Assembly: GCA_902785425.1 (NCBI GenBank)
Contig: CACZYP010000002.1
Span: 1-64,000, forward strand
From: an uncultured Ruminococcus sp.
GTDB taxonomy: Bacteria > Bacillota > Clostridia > Oscillospirales > Acutalibacteraceae
Direction of reading: 5' to 3'
Length of the DNA stretch: 64,000 nucleotides
Shown: piece by piece, positions 25,753 to 34,321 of the stretch
Layout: each line of letters begins with the position of its first letter
Numbering within the stretch: position 1 is the first letter of the stretch
The notes under the pieces: generated by a model
The model's input: only the letters and a program-made list of their open reading frames with translations
Databases searched by the model: none
What the model was told of the DNA's origin: nothing
Program-made: the position numbers and the translations under genes

Positions 25753-27105
25753 TCAATCGAGAACTCTTATCTTCATTATGCCGTCTTTATCGATGTGCAG
25801 CTGCATGCTTTGGATATATTTTTTATAGAAATTCTGCTTTTCGGCTTCGGAAATATCCATTCGCAGTGTGTTGAAAATATCATTTAGCATTTCGTTTGTG
25901 TCTATGCAGACAAGATCCTTTACCCTTGAAACAAGCTCACTGTGAAGCACAGCCATTTTAAAGTTTTTGATATTTCCCGTACAGAAATCATCAATGGAGC
26001 AGTAATACGTTCCGTTCTCTATAAGAGCGCTTTTTATATCCGGCCCGCATTTAGAATACTCTATCATAACAAGGAAATTTGCCTCGGGAAGCGATGATAT
26101 AAGACCCCAGAAATCGGAATCGCTCGAACAGAGTATGAATGATGATATATTATCTCTGTAAAATGAAGCCGAAACACCTGCGCACATTTTCATATCTACG
26201 AGCGACTTGTTTTCTTTTATCCTGTCTACCATTATATGCTCAACGGGAATATTTGTTATTTTACTTAAAAAAGACCATGCTTTGGTTGTGTGAGCATCAT
26301 CGTAGAGCATTATTTTATTGATATGCTCGATCTCGCTGCTGTCAAGCTGAGTAAGCACGGAAGCAAGCTTGTAGGCGTCGGAGTTTTCGCAGTCAACAAC
26401 TATTACGGTAGATTTGTTGTCACGGATAAAATCATAGATGTTTGTTTTTACCTTTTCGCTTGCGTCTTTTACCTTTGAAATGTCTTTGAACTCGTCATCA
26501 TATTGTCTGTATAGGATCTTAAGGAACTTTTCATCATTAAGCAGTATATTGCCCTCATCAACAGGGCGCCAGCTGATATATTTTGTAAACGGATAGCAAG
26601 TTCTTGAATTCGAGAATTTTTTTGATTCGATCTTTACTGCATCGGGATCCTGTCCCTTTGGCATAAGGAACAGACCTTTTATATAGTCCCACTTTACCCA
26701 CTCCGGAAAAAGGTCTTTCACGCTCGGAAGCTTCTGAGATATGAGCTGATTTATTTCGGTTATATATCTGTTCACACGGCAGTTTGCTTTTACAACATAG
26801 ATCTCCTGTCTTGCAAGCGTTTTTACGTCGTCACGGAAAAGCTCGATCCTGTCGAGGTTCTGCATATTGAAAACTATATTCCGCTCCGTAGATGTATAAG
26901 TCAGCATAAGATTTGACCTGATATTGCACAGTGCTCTGAATATAACGGCATCGGTATTTTTTTGCAGCTTTTCAAACAATTCTTCGTGACCGGGATTATT
27001 ATCGGTCAGAATATCCATTTTAGTGCCGATCAGATAAGCGACCGTAAGCGAAACTGATTTTTGTACCGATTGATAGAAAATGCTGTCGTCGGTCTTGTTC
27101 TCCAT
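25753..27105 (-). CDS. NYN (PIN-like) domain protein
   Basis: A 450-residue cytoplasmic protein. The C-terminal half looks like an NYN/PIN-type nuclease domain: VIVVDCEN near residue 233 supplies a first acid, VDMKMCAGVSASF near 300 a second, and ILCSSDSDFWGLI near 323 the last acidic cluster. NYN proteins are metal-dependent ribonucleases or RNA-binding relatives. The N-terminal 200 residues, mostly helical, match no family I recognise. The gene has its own promoter and no partner. An RNA-processing role is inference; the key acids are present, so it may be active. Confidence 0.65.
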   Translation of the reverse strand: MENKTDDSIFYQSVQKSVSLTVAYLIGTKMDILTDNNPGHEELFEKLQKNTDAVIFRALCNIRSNLMLTYTSTERNIVFNMQNLDRIELFRDDVKTLARQEIYVVKANCRVNRYITEINQLISQKLPSVKDLFPEWVKWDYIKGLFLMPKGQDPDAVKIESKKFSNSRTCYPFTKYISWRPVDEGNILLNDEKFLKILYRQYDDEFKDISKVKDASEKVKTNIYDFIRDNKSTVIVVDCENSDAYKLASVLTQLDSSEIEHINKIMLYDDAHTTKAWSFLSKITNIPVEHIMVDRIKENKSLVDMKMCAGVSASFYRDNISSFILCSSDSDFWGLISSLPEANFLVMIEYSKCGPDIKSALIENGTYYCSIDDFCTGNIKNFKMAVLHSELVSRVKDLVCIDTNEMLNDIFNTLRMDISEAEKQNFYKKYIQSMQLHIDKDGIMKIRVLD

Positions 27106-27178
27106 AAAAATACTTCCTTTCTGTAGTTTTTTCAGATTGTGTTATTTTGAATAAAAATTCGCTCGAATTTTCTAATGT

Positions 27179-27207
27179 ATTATAACACATTTCTTACACT
27201 TATGCAA
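27179..27207 (-). promoter_or_regulatory. Sigma-A promoter of the NYN gene
   Basis: On the minus strand, TTGCAT (27202-27207) and TATAAT (27179-27184) are separated by 17 bases, about 75 bases before the ATG. Confidence 0.75.
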
Positions 27208-27319
27208 TAAATCAAATTTAAACTTTTGATTAAGCTTTTGTCGAATAATGAAAAAACGTTATTACAAAGGCGAAAAAGCCAATTTTTTTACAATTTAGAG
27301 AATATTATTGAAAAAGATA

Positions 27320-27348
27320 TTGAAAAAGCTCCGGAAATATGATAGAAT
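27320..27348 (+). promoter_or_regulatory. Promoter of the second phosphoesterase
   Basis: TTGAAA (27320-27325) and TAGAAT (27343-27348) are separated by 17 bases. The transcript would begin near 27355. Confidence 0.6.
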
Positions 27349-27377
27349 ATATAATATTAATATAGGTACGGGAATGA

Positions 27378-27437
27378 ATGCCACAAAGGCGCTCTCCTGT
27401 GGGCATGAGAAACGTTCGGAAATTTTTATTTCTCATG
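27378..27437 (+). promoter_or_regulatory. Leader with two overlapping hairpins
   Basis: Hairpin 1 pairs ATGCCACA (27378-27385) with TGTGGGCAT (27398-27406) with one bulge. Hairpin 2 pairs CATGAGAAA (27404-27412) with TTTCTCATG (27429-27437) perfectly and is followed by TTTT. They share CAT at 27404-27406, so the full stems cannot both form. This resembles an attenuator, but I recognise no known riboswitch. Confidence 0.4.
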
Positions 27438-27458
27438 TTTTGAAAGGTCAGTGATTAT

Positions 27459-28127
27459 ATGATATATATTACCGGAGATACACACGGCGATTACGATGAT
27501 TTCATGTTCAGATTGAAGCAAACGAACATCACAAGCGGCGACACGGTTATCGTTTGCGGCGATTTCGGATTTGTATGGAACACAGCTTACGAAAAGAACG
27601 TTCTTAACTGGCTCTCTACCGAGCCTTACACGATCGCTTTTATCGATGGCAACCACGAAGATTTCGATCTGCTTAAAACTTATCCCGTTATCAAATGGAG
27701 AGGCGGCAATGTTCACAGGATCGCAGGCAACATTTACCACCTCATGCGTGGTCAGATGTACCAGATAGAAGGAAAAAGCTTCTTCACCTTCGGCGGCGCT
27801 TACTCGATCGATAAGAAATACCGTCAGGAGGGCAAAACATGGTGGCCTGATGAACTTCCCTCTCCCGAAGATTACAAAACGGCGAGCAAAACGCTTGAAG
27901 AAAACGATTTCACAGTCGATTACGTACTTACTCATACGATACCGACTTTTGCTATCCGCATGATCGGCGTATCTCCCGATCCGCATGATGCAGAGCTGAC
28001 CGGCTATCTTGAATGGCTTTTCGGCAAGCTCCAGTACAAGATGTGGTTTGCGGGTCACTATCACGTAAACAAAATGGTACAGAACAAAATACATATCCTG
28101 CACGAACAGGTAATACTACTCAGGTAA
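27459..28127 (+). CDS. Metallophosphoesterase, short cytosolic type
   Basis: A 222-residue calcineurin-like phosphoesterase. The metal-binding blocks are GDTHGD (D7, H9), CGDFGF (D35), DGNHED near residue 65, LTHT near 167 and GHYH near 196. There is no signal peptide. A Trp-rich loop (GKTWWPDELPSPEDY) near residue 130 is typical of a family of small phosphoesterases in gut Clostridia and related phages. The substrate is unknown. The ATG at 27459 has AAAGG about 11 bases upstream, a rather long spacing behind a structured leader. Confidence 0.85.
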   Translation: MIYITGDTHGDYDDFMFRLKQTNITSGDTVIVCGDFGFVWNTAYEKNVLNWLSTEPYTIAFIDGNHEDFDLLKTYPVIKWRGGNVHRIAGNIYHLMRGQMYQIEGKSFFTFGGAYSIDKKYRQEGKTWWPDELPSPEDYKTASKTLEENDFTVDYVLTHTIPTFAIRMIGVSPDPHDAELTGYLEWLFGKLQYKMWFAGHYHVNKMVQNKIHILHEQVILLR

Positions 28128-28130
28128 ATC

Positions 28131-28162
28131 AAAAGCAGTCGGTTTTTCCGACTGCTTTCTTT
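28131..28162 (+). terminator. Bidirectional terminator between convergent genes
   Basis: A perfect 11-bp stem AAAGCAGTCGG/CCGACTGCTTT (28132-28142 with 28148-28158) with flanking A- and T-runs lies between the phosphoesterase and the cation transporter. Confidence 0.9.
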
Positions 28163-28166
28163 ATTA

Positions 28167-29294
28167 TTATATCTGAGTGTAATCTGTATCAACGGCTATC
28201 TGAAGCGTATAATCCGGGTAAAGCTTTGAAATATCGGCCACAAGCTCGTTATATACAGCTTTTCTGTCGGGAGCGTCAAGGCTTACCACAGCGTCAAAGC
28301 GGATATTCTTCTTTTCCTCATTGACATAGAATGCGTGAGCCTGCGTAACATACTCATGCGCTACAGCAGCTCTGTATATCTTGTTTCTCATCTGTGCCGA
28401 ACTGTCGTTGCTCGTATTGAGCGAATATATGCCGACCGCTGTAAGAAGAACGTTATGCTTGCGGTAGACCTCATTCTGGATATCCCTTATCAGTTCGTCT
28501 ATCTGATTTGCGGAATACGTATCGGGTATCTCTATATGGATAGAGCCGTTAAAACGATCGGGGCCGTAATCGTTGAGCACGAGATCGTATGCACCGCTTA
28601 CATCTTTAAATGAACGCACCGTTTTCTTGATCTCTTTTGCAAACTCTGCATCTGCACTCTCGCCCAGCAGCTTTGAAATGGTGTCCTTGAGCATTTCAAT
28701 GCCGGATTTAATAATCACAAGCGATATCACCGCACCGAGCCATGCTTCAAGCGAAAGACCTGTCAGTATGAATATGACCGCTGCCGCAAGTGTTGAAGCA
28801 GAAATAACAGAGTCAAGCGTTGCGTCCTCACCGGAATTGACGAGCGCATCGGAGTTCATCTTTACGCCTACGCTTTTGACATATCTTCCGAGTATTATCT
28901 TGACAACGACTGCAACGCCTACAACGATAAGTGAAGCGGTGCTGTAGTCGGGAGTAACGGGCGTAATGATCTTCTTGACCGATTCCGTCAGCGAGGTAAC
29001 ACCTGCGTAGAGGATTATCATCGAAATAAGCATGGCGCTCATGTATTCAATGCGGCCATATCCGAAAGGATGCTTTCTGTCGGGCAGCTTTGCGGCAAGC
29101 TTTGTACCGACGATAGTTATCACCGATGAGCCTGCGTCCGACAGATTGTTTACTGCGTCCAGCACGATCGCTATCGAGTGAGTAAGCAGCCCGAACACCG
29201 CTTTAAATGCGGCAAGAAATATATTGGCGATTATTCCTATAATGCTCGTTCTTATTATTACTCCGTCTCTTTCAACAGCTGTATCTTCTCTCAT
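28167..29294 (-). CDS. Cation diffusion facilitator transporter
   Basis: A 375-residue CDF-family exporter with six membrane segments in the first 210 residues and a soluble C-terminal domain. The metal site is visible as DAVNNLSDAGSS in segment 2, a DxxxD pair of the family, and NSGEDATLDSVISAS in segment 5. CDF proteins export zinc, iron or manganese in exchange for protons. The C-terminal part is longer than the minimal family. The ATG at 29294 has GGAG 7 bases upstream; a TTG further out is less likely. Confidence 0.9.
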   Translation of the reverse strand: MREDTAVERDGVIIRTSIIGIIANIFLAAFKAVFGLLTHSIAIVLDAVNNLSDAGSSVITIVGTKLAAKLPDRKHPFGYGRIEYMSAMLISMIILYAGVTSLTESVKKIITPVTPDYSTASLIVVGVAVVVKIILGRYVKSVGVKMNSDALVNSGEDATLDSVISASTLAAAVIFILTGLSLEAWLGAVISLVIIKSGIEMLKDTISKLLGESADAEFAKEIKKTVRSFKDVSGAYDLVLNDYGPDRFNGSIHIEIPDTYSANQIDELIRDIQNEVYRKHNVLLTAVGIYSLNTSNDSSAQMRNKIYRAAVAHEYVTQAHAFYVNEEKKNIRFDAVVSLDAPDRKAVYNELVADISKLYPDYTLQIAVDTDYTQI

Positions 29295-29325
29295 ACTATC
29301 ACTCCAAATCAATATTCATATATTG

Positions 29326-29354
29326 ATTATACCATACATACGAAAGAAAAACAA
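29326..29354 (-). promoter_or_regulatory. Sigma-A promoter of the CDF gene
   Basis: On the minus strand, TTGTTT (29349-29354) and TATAAT (29326-29331) are separated by 17 bases, about 32 bases before the ATG. Confidence 0.65.
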
Positions 29355-29378
29355 CAGCTTATGCTTTACATGCTCCAT

Positions 29379-30917
29379 TTATACAGGAAGCAGTATCATC
29401 ATATCGTTTTGCAGTATATCCTCCGAAAGATCGTTCTCCATGCGCACACGCTCTGCGCTTGCAGAATGTTCACGGGCGATATCCCAGATATCCTCGCCTT
29501 TTTTGGCATAACACATTATAAGCGAACAATCTGTCCCCGGAACGGTGCGGTCGTTTTCATCTGCCGTAACTTCCGTTATGCCGTTGATCGTTTTCAGCTC
29601 ATAAAGCTCGCCCGTTACAAGAAGCTCTGTGCGGACTTCTATGCGCTTTTCGCTGACGATACGAAAGCTTACGGAAACTGCCTCGCCGGAAACGAACGTA
29701 TCGAGCTTTACCCCGTTCTCCACAGCCCTGAGATCACGGCTGTATTCCATTGTGCGCTCTGTATAGACGACTTCCCCCTCGGGGTCTGATGCAAGAACGC
29801 AGATAGTATATTTGCCCCTCAGCAGTGCCTTGCCGTTGACGCAGTCGCACACAGCCGCCCCTTTTTCGCACCATACATCGATAACACCCGAAACGGAGCT
29901 GTCAACGAACTCCACGTTCGAGCGCTCAACGATGCTCTCGTTAAGTGAAGATATCAGCAGGGGGACAGTTGTTTTGGCAGATACAGCCTTTGCTTTATAT
30001 GAAGTTGAATAGCAGTCTGTAACGATGTCCTCGTTTCTTTTTGAAAGAGAGAACACCGTTACGCATATCCCTGCCGAAAGCACGGGCAGAGGATCGTCAA
30101 AGCCTATCTCCGTTTTAAGTATCACGGAGCTGTTCATTACCTCGGCTCTTACGGCAAGCTCGCCGTCTTCTGCCGTATTCTGCATACCTATCACCTGAGA
30201 GAACGGGATATTGTACTCAAGTGTTTCTGTTTTGCCCGTATCAAGGTCGGATAGATAGAGAAGCTTAACGGAAAGCTCGCCTTTATACGAGATCTTCCCC
30301 GAACTAAGCTTGCAGTCCTTTGTAAATGCACGTACATCGCAGCGGATCACCGATTGAACCGCAGGAGTGCTTCTGTCTGTTTCCAGAACCTCGGTGACAG
30401 AAAACTGCTGCCATACGAGCGCGTTGAGCTGCGAATACTCAACGGGTACTTTTCTCTGTTCGATATCGTTTCCTTTAATATGCGTGCATACTCTGCTGTC
30501 TGTTTTGTCTATGACCTTTACACCAACAGTGAACGCACCGTGAATGTTGAGCCTTCTCGGGGAAAGCGCACGGCAATTGAGGTAGCTTACTCTTGTTTCG
30601 GTAGATATCACAGCAGATTGTGGTGCTACAGGCAGACTTGCCGATATCTCGAACGGATAGCACTGTTCGGTACAGCGAACTGCATTCTTGATAGCGTCGA
30701 TGTAGATCACTCTCACTGTTGAAGAACCGCTTATAACGAGCCTGTCGCCCGAAACAGACTTCCGCTCTATCTGCGGATCAAGCGTACATTTGAGGATCTT
30801 TCTGATATCGGGGCAATAATCGGGCAGCGAAAGATCGGCGTCAACCGTTTTTTCACTGCTGTCACTGTAGATAACGCCTGCCGTTGTGAGACGGTCTGTC
30901 TTAACTGCATAATTCAT
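29379..30917 (-). CDS. sipL: SipL-like sporulation protein (SPOCS repeats and LysM)
   Basis: A 512-residue protein with DUF3794/SPOCS domains and a C-terminal LysM-like domain (about the last 50 residues, CYAKKGEDIWDIAREHSAS...). The start (SSEKTVDADLSLPDYCPDIRKILKC) is the SPOCS signature, and a further related block follows near residue 180. Length and layout match SipL, which binds SpoIVA on the forespore and allows coat assembly. There is no signal peptide, as expected for a mother-cell protein. The ATG at 30917 has AAAGGAG 7 bases upstream; a frame to 31010 adds 31 residues without support. No sigma-A promoter is obvious, so a sporulation sigma factor may be used. A paralogous SPOCS-LysM protein is the alternative. 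Confidence 0.75.
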   Translation of the reverse strand: MNYAVKTDRLTTAGVIYSDSSEKTVDADLSLPDYCPDIRKILKCTLDPQIERKSVSGDRLVISGSSTVRVIYIDAIKNAVRCTEQCYPFEISASLPVAPQSAVISTETRVSYLNCRALSPRRLNIHGAFTVGVKVIDKTDSRVCTHIKGNDIEQRKVPVEYSQLNALVWQQFSVTEVLETDRSTPAVQSVIRCDVRAFTKDCKLSSGKISYKGELSVKLLYLSDLDTGKTETLEYNIPFSQVIGMQNTAEDGELAVRAEVMNSSVILKTEIGFDDPLPVLSAGICVTVFSLSKRNEDIVTDCYSTSYKAKAVSAKTTVPLLISSLNESIVERSNVEFVDSSVSGVIDVWCEKGAAVCDCVNGKALLRGKYTICVLASDPEGEVVYTERTMEYSRDLRAVENGVKLDTFVSGEAVSVSFRIVSEKRIEVRTELLVTGELYELKTINGITEVTADENDRTVPGTDCSLIMCYAKKGEDIWDIAREHSASAERVRMENDLSEDILQNDMMILLPV

Positions 30918-31211
30918 AGCAAAGCTCCTTTGTCTTCTGTTCGTTATCGAATCATATGCCGAAGCGCTCTTTTTTATGACGAAGAAACATATCGAAAAAA
31001 TGATTTTCACACAGTTTTCATACAGTGAAAAGTCTCATCATTTTGTATATCAAAGAATAAAAAAGCGGTGCTGCATCAACATCAATATATGGTATCGGAC
31101 AAAGTACGGATAGTTGTTTCCGTGAGCGTAAGAAAACGGCATTATCATGCCGAAATTGAACGATAAACCGAGCGCTGCACATTATTCTGTAAGGCAATAA
31201 TAATTGCTGAA

Positions 31212-31260
31212 ACACTATATATTGTGGTCATGCTGTGTCAATTGATACAATATATAGATT
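31212..31260 (+). promoter_or_regulatory. Tandem NrdR boxes upstream of nrdD
   Basis: Two 16-base sites, 31212-31227 (ACACTATATATTGTGG) and 31245-31260 (ATACAATATATAGATT), match the NrdR consensus aCaCwAtATaTwGtgt. Their starts are 33 bases apart, about three helical turns, as is usual for NrdR. They lie 66 bases or more upstream of the -35 box. Confidence 0.8.
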
Positions 31261-31325
31261 TATGAAAGTTTTCTGTACAAATTTCACCAAATTCTTACGA
31301 GCTGTATTTTTACCCTGAAATCCAC

Positions 31326-31354
31326 TTGACATAAAGCGATTTATCCAATATAAT
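31326..31354 (+). promoter_or_regulatory. Consensus sigma-A promoter of nrdD
   Basis: TTGACA (31326-31331) and TATAAT (31349-31354) are separated by exactly 17 bases. The transcript would start near 31361, leaving a leader of about 100 bases. Confidence 0.9.
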
Positions 31355-31381
31355 TAATCTTGCTCACCTGTTTAAGGTCGG

Positions 31382-31429
31382 CCACTACATATTGTATGTG
31401 AACTCAGAAACAACACAAGATGTATTGTT
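31382..31429 (+). promoter_or_regulatory. Second candidate NrdR box pair in the nrdD leader
   Basis: 31382-31397 (core CTACATATTG) matches the NrdR core with one difference. 31414-31429 is a weaker match of about 11 of 16. Their starts are 32 bases apart. They lie downstream of the transcription start, where bound NrdR would block elongation or a second promoter. Confidence 0.45.
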
Positions 31430-31464
31430 CTGATACAGTTTATTATATATTGGGGGCTATAAAA

Positions 31465-33801
31465 ATGATAACAACTATCGTTAAGCGAGACGGCAGGACC
31501 GTTCCCTTTAACAAGGGCAAGATCGTTCAGGCGATATTCAAAGCAGCCGAAGCGATCGGAGGCAAGGATATCGGCGTTGCTGAGGATCTTGCAAGTCAGG
31601 TCGTTTTATACCTTGAAAAAGAGCTTGGCGAAGACGGTGTTCCCGGCGTAGAGCACGTTCAGGACGTTGTGGAGAAAATACTCATCGAAAACGGTCACGC
31701 ACGCACCGCAAAGGAGTATATTCTTTACAGAGCGGAGCGCACAAGAATGCGTACAATGAACACAAAGCTCATGAAGATCTACGAGAGCCTTACGTTCAAA
31801 TCCGCAAAGGACAGCGACATCAAAAGAGAAAACGCAAACATCGACGGCGATACCGCTATGGGTACGATGCTCAAATACGGTTCCGAGGGTGCAAAGCAGT
31901 TCTATGAGATGTATATCCTTAATCCGCAGCACGCAAAAGCACACGCCGAGGGCGACATACATATACATGATCTCGATTTCCTTACGCTGACTACAACATG
32001 CTGTCAGATCGATATTGAAAAGCTGTTTGACGGCGGCTTCTGCACAGGTCACGGTTTCTTAAGAGAACCTAACGACATTATCAGCTACAGTGCGCTTGCT
32101 TGTATCGCAATCCAGTCTAATCAGAACGATCAGCACGGCGGTCAGAGTATACCTAATTTTGACTACGGCATGTCAAAGGGCGTTATGAAAACGTACCGCA
32201 GGATCTACCGTCAGAACCTTGCAAGAGCTATTGAGCTTCTTTGCGACGAAGAAGAAGCAAAGGCAAAGGCAGACGCTGTTGCAGACAAGGCGGAAGAGAT
32301 TACAGGAAGGATCCCCCGTCTTGACGACGGCGAGGAATATCAGAAAGCAGAGCTTGAACTTCTTACCGAAGCATACGGCGAAAAGCTTGCAGGAAAGCTG
32401 CAGCGCTTTGCTTACAAGCATGCTCAGACAGAAACAGACAGAACATGCTACCAGGCTATGGAAGCGCTCGTTCACAATCTCAATACGATGCACTCAAGAG
32501 CAGGCGCACAGATACCGTTCTCGTCGATCAACTACGGTACAGACACTTCGCCCGAGGGCAGAATGATAATCAAGAACGTTCTTCTTGCTACGGAGTCGGG
32601 CCTCGGAAACGGCGAAACTCCTATCTTCCCTATCCACATTTTCAAGGTAAAGGAAGGCGTCAACTACAACCCCGACGATCCGAACTACGATCTCTTCAAG
32701 CTTGCAATGCGTGTTTCGGCAAAGAGACTTTTCCCGAACTTCAGCTTTATAGACGCTCCGTTCAACCTTTCTTACTATAAAGAGGGTCATCCCGAGACAG
32801 AAGTTGCTTACATGGGCTGCCGTACAAGAGTTGTAGCCAATATTCACGATCCGTCTCGTGAGATCGTAAACGGCAGAGGAAACCTCTCCTTTACGTCCGT
32901 AAACCTCCCCCGTCTTGCTATTCTCAGCAACGGCAACATCGACTTCTTCTACGAACAGCTTGACAGAATGATCGATCTCGTTATAGATCAGCTTCTTGCC
33001 CGTTTTGAGATACAGGCAGGCAAAACAGTCCGCAACTTCCCGTTCCTTATGGGTCAGGGCGTTTGGATAGACTCCGAAAAGCTCGGTCCGGACGACAGTA
33101 TTCGTGAGGTGCTTAAACACGGCACGCTTACGCTCGGCTTTATCGGTCTTGCGGAATGTCTTAAGGCTCTTATCGGCAAACATCACGGTGAAAGCCAGGA
33201 GGCTCAGAATCTCGGTCTTGAGATCGTTGGCTATATGAGAAAGAGAATGGACGAGGCTTCAAAGAAGTACAACCTCAACTTCTCGCTTATCGCAACACCT
33301 GCTGAGGGTCTTAGCGGCAGATTCGTTAAAATGGACGCAAAGCGTTTCGGCATTATAGAGGGCGTAACGGACAGAGATTACTACACGAACTCTTTCCATG
33401 TTCCTGTTTACTATCCCATCAGCGCATTTGAGAAGATCAAGATCGAAGCGCCCTACCATGCGCTTACAAACGGCGGTCATATCTCTTATATTGAGCTTGA
33501 CGGCGATCCGCTGCAGAATCTTGACGCATTTGAAGCTGTGATAAGAACTATGAAAGAAAGCGGTATAGGCTACGGTTCGATCAACCACCCCGTTGACAGA
33601 GACCCCTGCTGCGGTTATACGGGCATTATCGGCGACACATGCCCTCAGTGCGGCAGACACGAGCACGAGGACGGCATGGGCTTTGAACGCATAAGAAGGA
33701 TCACAGGCTATCTTGTTGGCACTGTAGACCGTTTCAACAACGCAAAAAGAGCCGAAGAGCACGACAGAGTAAAGCACGACACATCTACAGAGCAGATCTG
33801 A
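31465..33801 (+). CDS. nrdD: Anaerobic ribonucleoside-triphosphate reductase
   Basis: A 778-residue class III reductase that makes deoxynucleotides without oxygen. Residues 1 to about 90 form an ATP-cone (TTIVKRDGRTVPFNKGKI...) that senses ATP and dATP. The catalytic barrel follows. The C-terminus has a Cys4 zinc site (CC...CPQC near 713-730) and the glycyl radical Gly748 in RITGYLVG. The ATG at 31465 has GGGGG 8 bases upstream. The activating radical SAM enzyme NrdG usually lies directly downstream, but here a terminator and a repeat element follow, and no nrdG is in the window. Confidence 0.96.
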   Translation: MITTIVKRDGRTVPFNKGKIVQAIFKAAEAIGGKDIGVAEDLASQVVLYLEKELGEDGVPGVEHVQDVVEKILIENGHARTAKEYILYRAERTRMRTMNTKLMKIYESLTFKSAKDSDIKRENANIDGDTAMGTMLKYGSEGAKQFYEMYILNPQHAKAHAEGDIHIHDLDFLTLTTTCCQIDIEKLFDGGFCTGHGFLREPNDIISYSALACIAIQSNQNDQHGGQSIPNFDYGMSKGVMKTYRRIYRQNLARAIELLCDEEEAKAKADAVADKAEEITGRIPRLDDGEEYQKAELELLTEAYGEKLAGKLQRFAYKHAQTETDRTCYQAMEALVHNLNTMHSRAGAQIPFSSINYGTDTSPEGRMIIKNVLLATESGLGNGETPIFPIHIFKVKEGVNYNPDDPNYDLFKLAMRVSAKRLFPNFSFIDAPFNLSYYKEGHPETEVAYMGCRTRVVANIHDPSREIVNGRGNLSFTSVNLPRLAILSNGNIDFFYEQLDRMIDLVIDQLLARFEIQAGKTVRNFPFLMGQGVWIDSEKLGPDDSIREVLKHGTLTLGFIGLAECLKALIGKHHGESQEAQNLGLEIVGYMRKRMDEASKKYNLNFSLIATPAEGLSGRFVKMDAKRFGIIEGVTDRDYYTNSFHVPVYYPISAFEKIKIEAPYHALTNGGHISYIELDGDPLQNLDAFEAVIRTMKESGIGYGSINHPVDRDPCCGYTGIIGDTCPQCGRHEHEDGMGFERIRRITGYLVGTVDRFNNAKRAEEHDRVKHDTSTEQI

Positions 33802-33811
33802 ATATAATGAT

Positions 33812-33849
33812 AAACGGAGCATTTCTGATTTGAAATGCTCCGTTTTGAT
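33812..33849 (+). terminator. Terminator of nrdD
   Basis: A 13-bp stem AAACGGAGCATTT/AAATGCTCCGTTT (33812-33824 with 33833-33845) ending in T's lies 10 bases after the stop codon. Confidence 0.9.
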
Positions 33850-33878
33850 TATCTAAAAGGAAAAAACGCACAGCGTAA

Positions 33879-34259
33879 AGTTTTCGCCAAGCCTTTTTCA
33901 AAAGGCTTGCGGGGTTCTTAGGGGCAGCGCCCCTAAGCCGCCGGAGGCAAGCTCATGCCCTTTTAGGGGTGAATTTCCAAAACAGTCCAGTGGACTGTTT
34001 TGGAAAGAGGGGCATTTTGGCAGAAAATGCCCCTGACCAGCCATTTGCATTAGGTTTTCTCGCCAAAAAAACTTTTCCTACAGAGTTCACTAAGCGAACA
34101 CCGTGAGCGTTACCGTCCGGCACATTGGCTTCGCCTCGTGCCTGCTTTGTTTGTATGGAAGCATATGTTTTTGGTGCTTCGCACGCTTTGTCTCCGACGG
34201 CTAAGGGGCTTTGCCCCTTAGAACCCCACCCGCTTTTTGAAAAAAGCGGGGCAAAAACT
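33879..34259. mobile_element. MITE-like element with terminal inverted repeats
   Basis: A 380-base non-coding element. The left end (33879-33937) and right end (34201-34259) are imperfect inverted copies of each other over about 58 bases, each holding two small hairpins. Inside lie a perfect 31-base palindrome (33975-34005), an 11-bp stem hairpin (34008-34034) and a module (34086-34189) shared with 2850-2950. There is no transposase. It follows the nrdD terminator. It looks like a non-autonomous repeat that spreads by help from elsewhere, or a family of intergenic RNA-forming repeats. Confidence 0.65.
33975..34005. repeat. Perfect 31-base palindrome
   Basis: Arms 33975-33989 and 33991-34005 are exact reverse complements around one central base. 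It sits inside the MITE-like element. It would extrude as a cruciform or fold as a long RNA hairpin. Confidence 0.9.
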
Positions 34260-34321
34260 TTCGGAAATGCTCTTAAAAAAATAAACCGCCGCAATCTGCG
34301 GCGGTAAATTACTGCTCTGTT

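Larger units (their letters stand above)
27106..27458. other. Divergent intergenic region with a structured leader
   Basis: The left part holds the minus-strand promoter of the NYN gene. The middle is AT-rich with nothing recognised. The right part holds a plus-strand promoter (27320-27348) and a leader of about 100 bases with two hairpins before the phosphoesterase. Confidence 0.6.
30918..31464. other. Divergent intergenic region sipL / nrdD
   Basis: About 550 bases. 30918-31210 contains a short hairpin (CGGCAT-TATC-ATGCCG at about 31137-31152) and no gene I can support; a 65-residue minus-strand frame has no ribosome binding site. From 31212 onward lie the candidate NrdR boxes, a consensus promoter and the nrdD leader. 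Confidence 0.6.

Noticed and set aside
31018..31215. A 65-codon minus-strand frame between sipL and nrdD
   Set aside because: There is no ribosome binding site and no family resemblance; the region is better explained as non-coding.
33953..34294. A 113-codon minus-strand frame in the repeat after nrdD
   Set aside because: It spans the inverted-repeat element, including palindromes; it has no ribosome binding site and reflects hairpin sequence.
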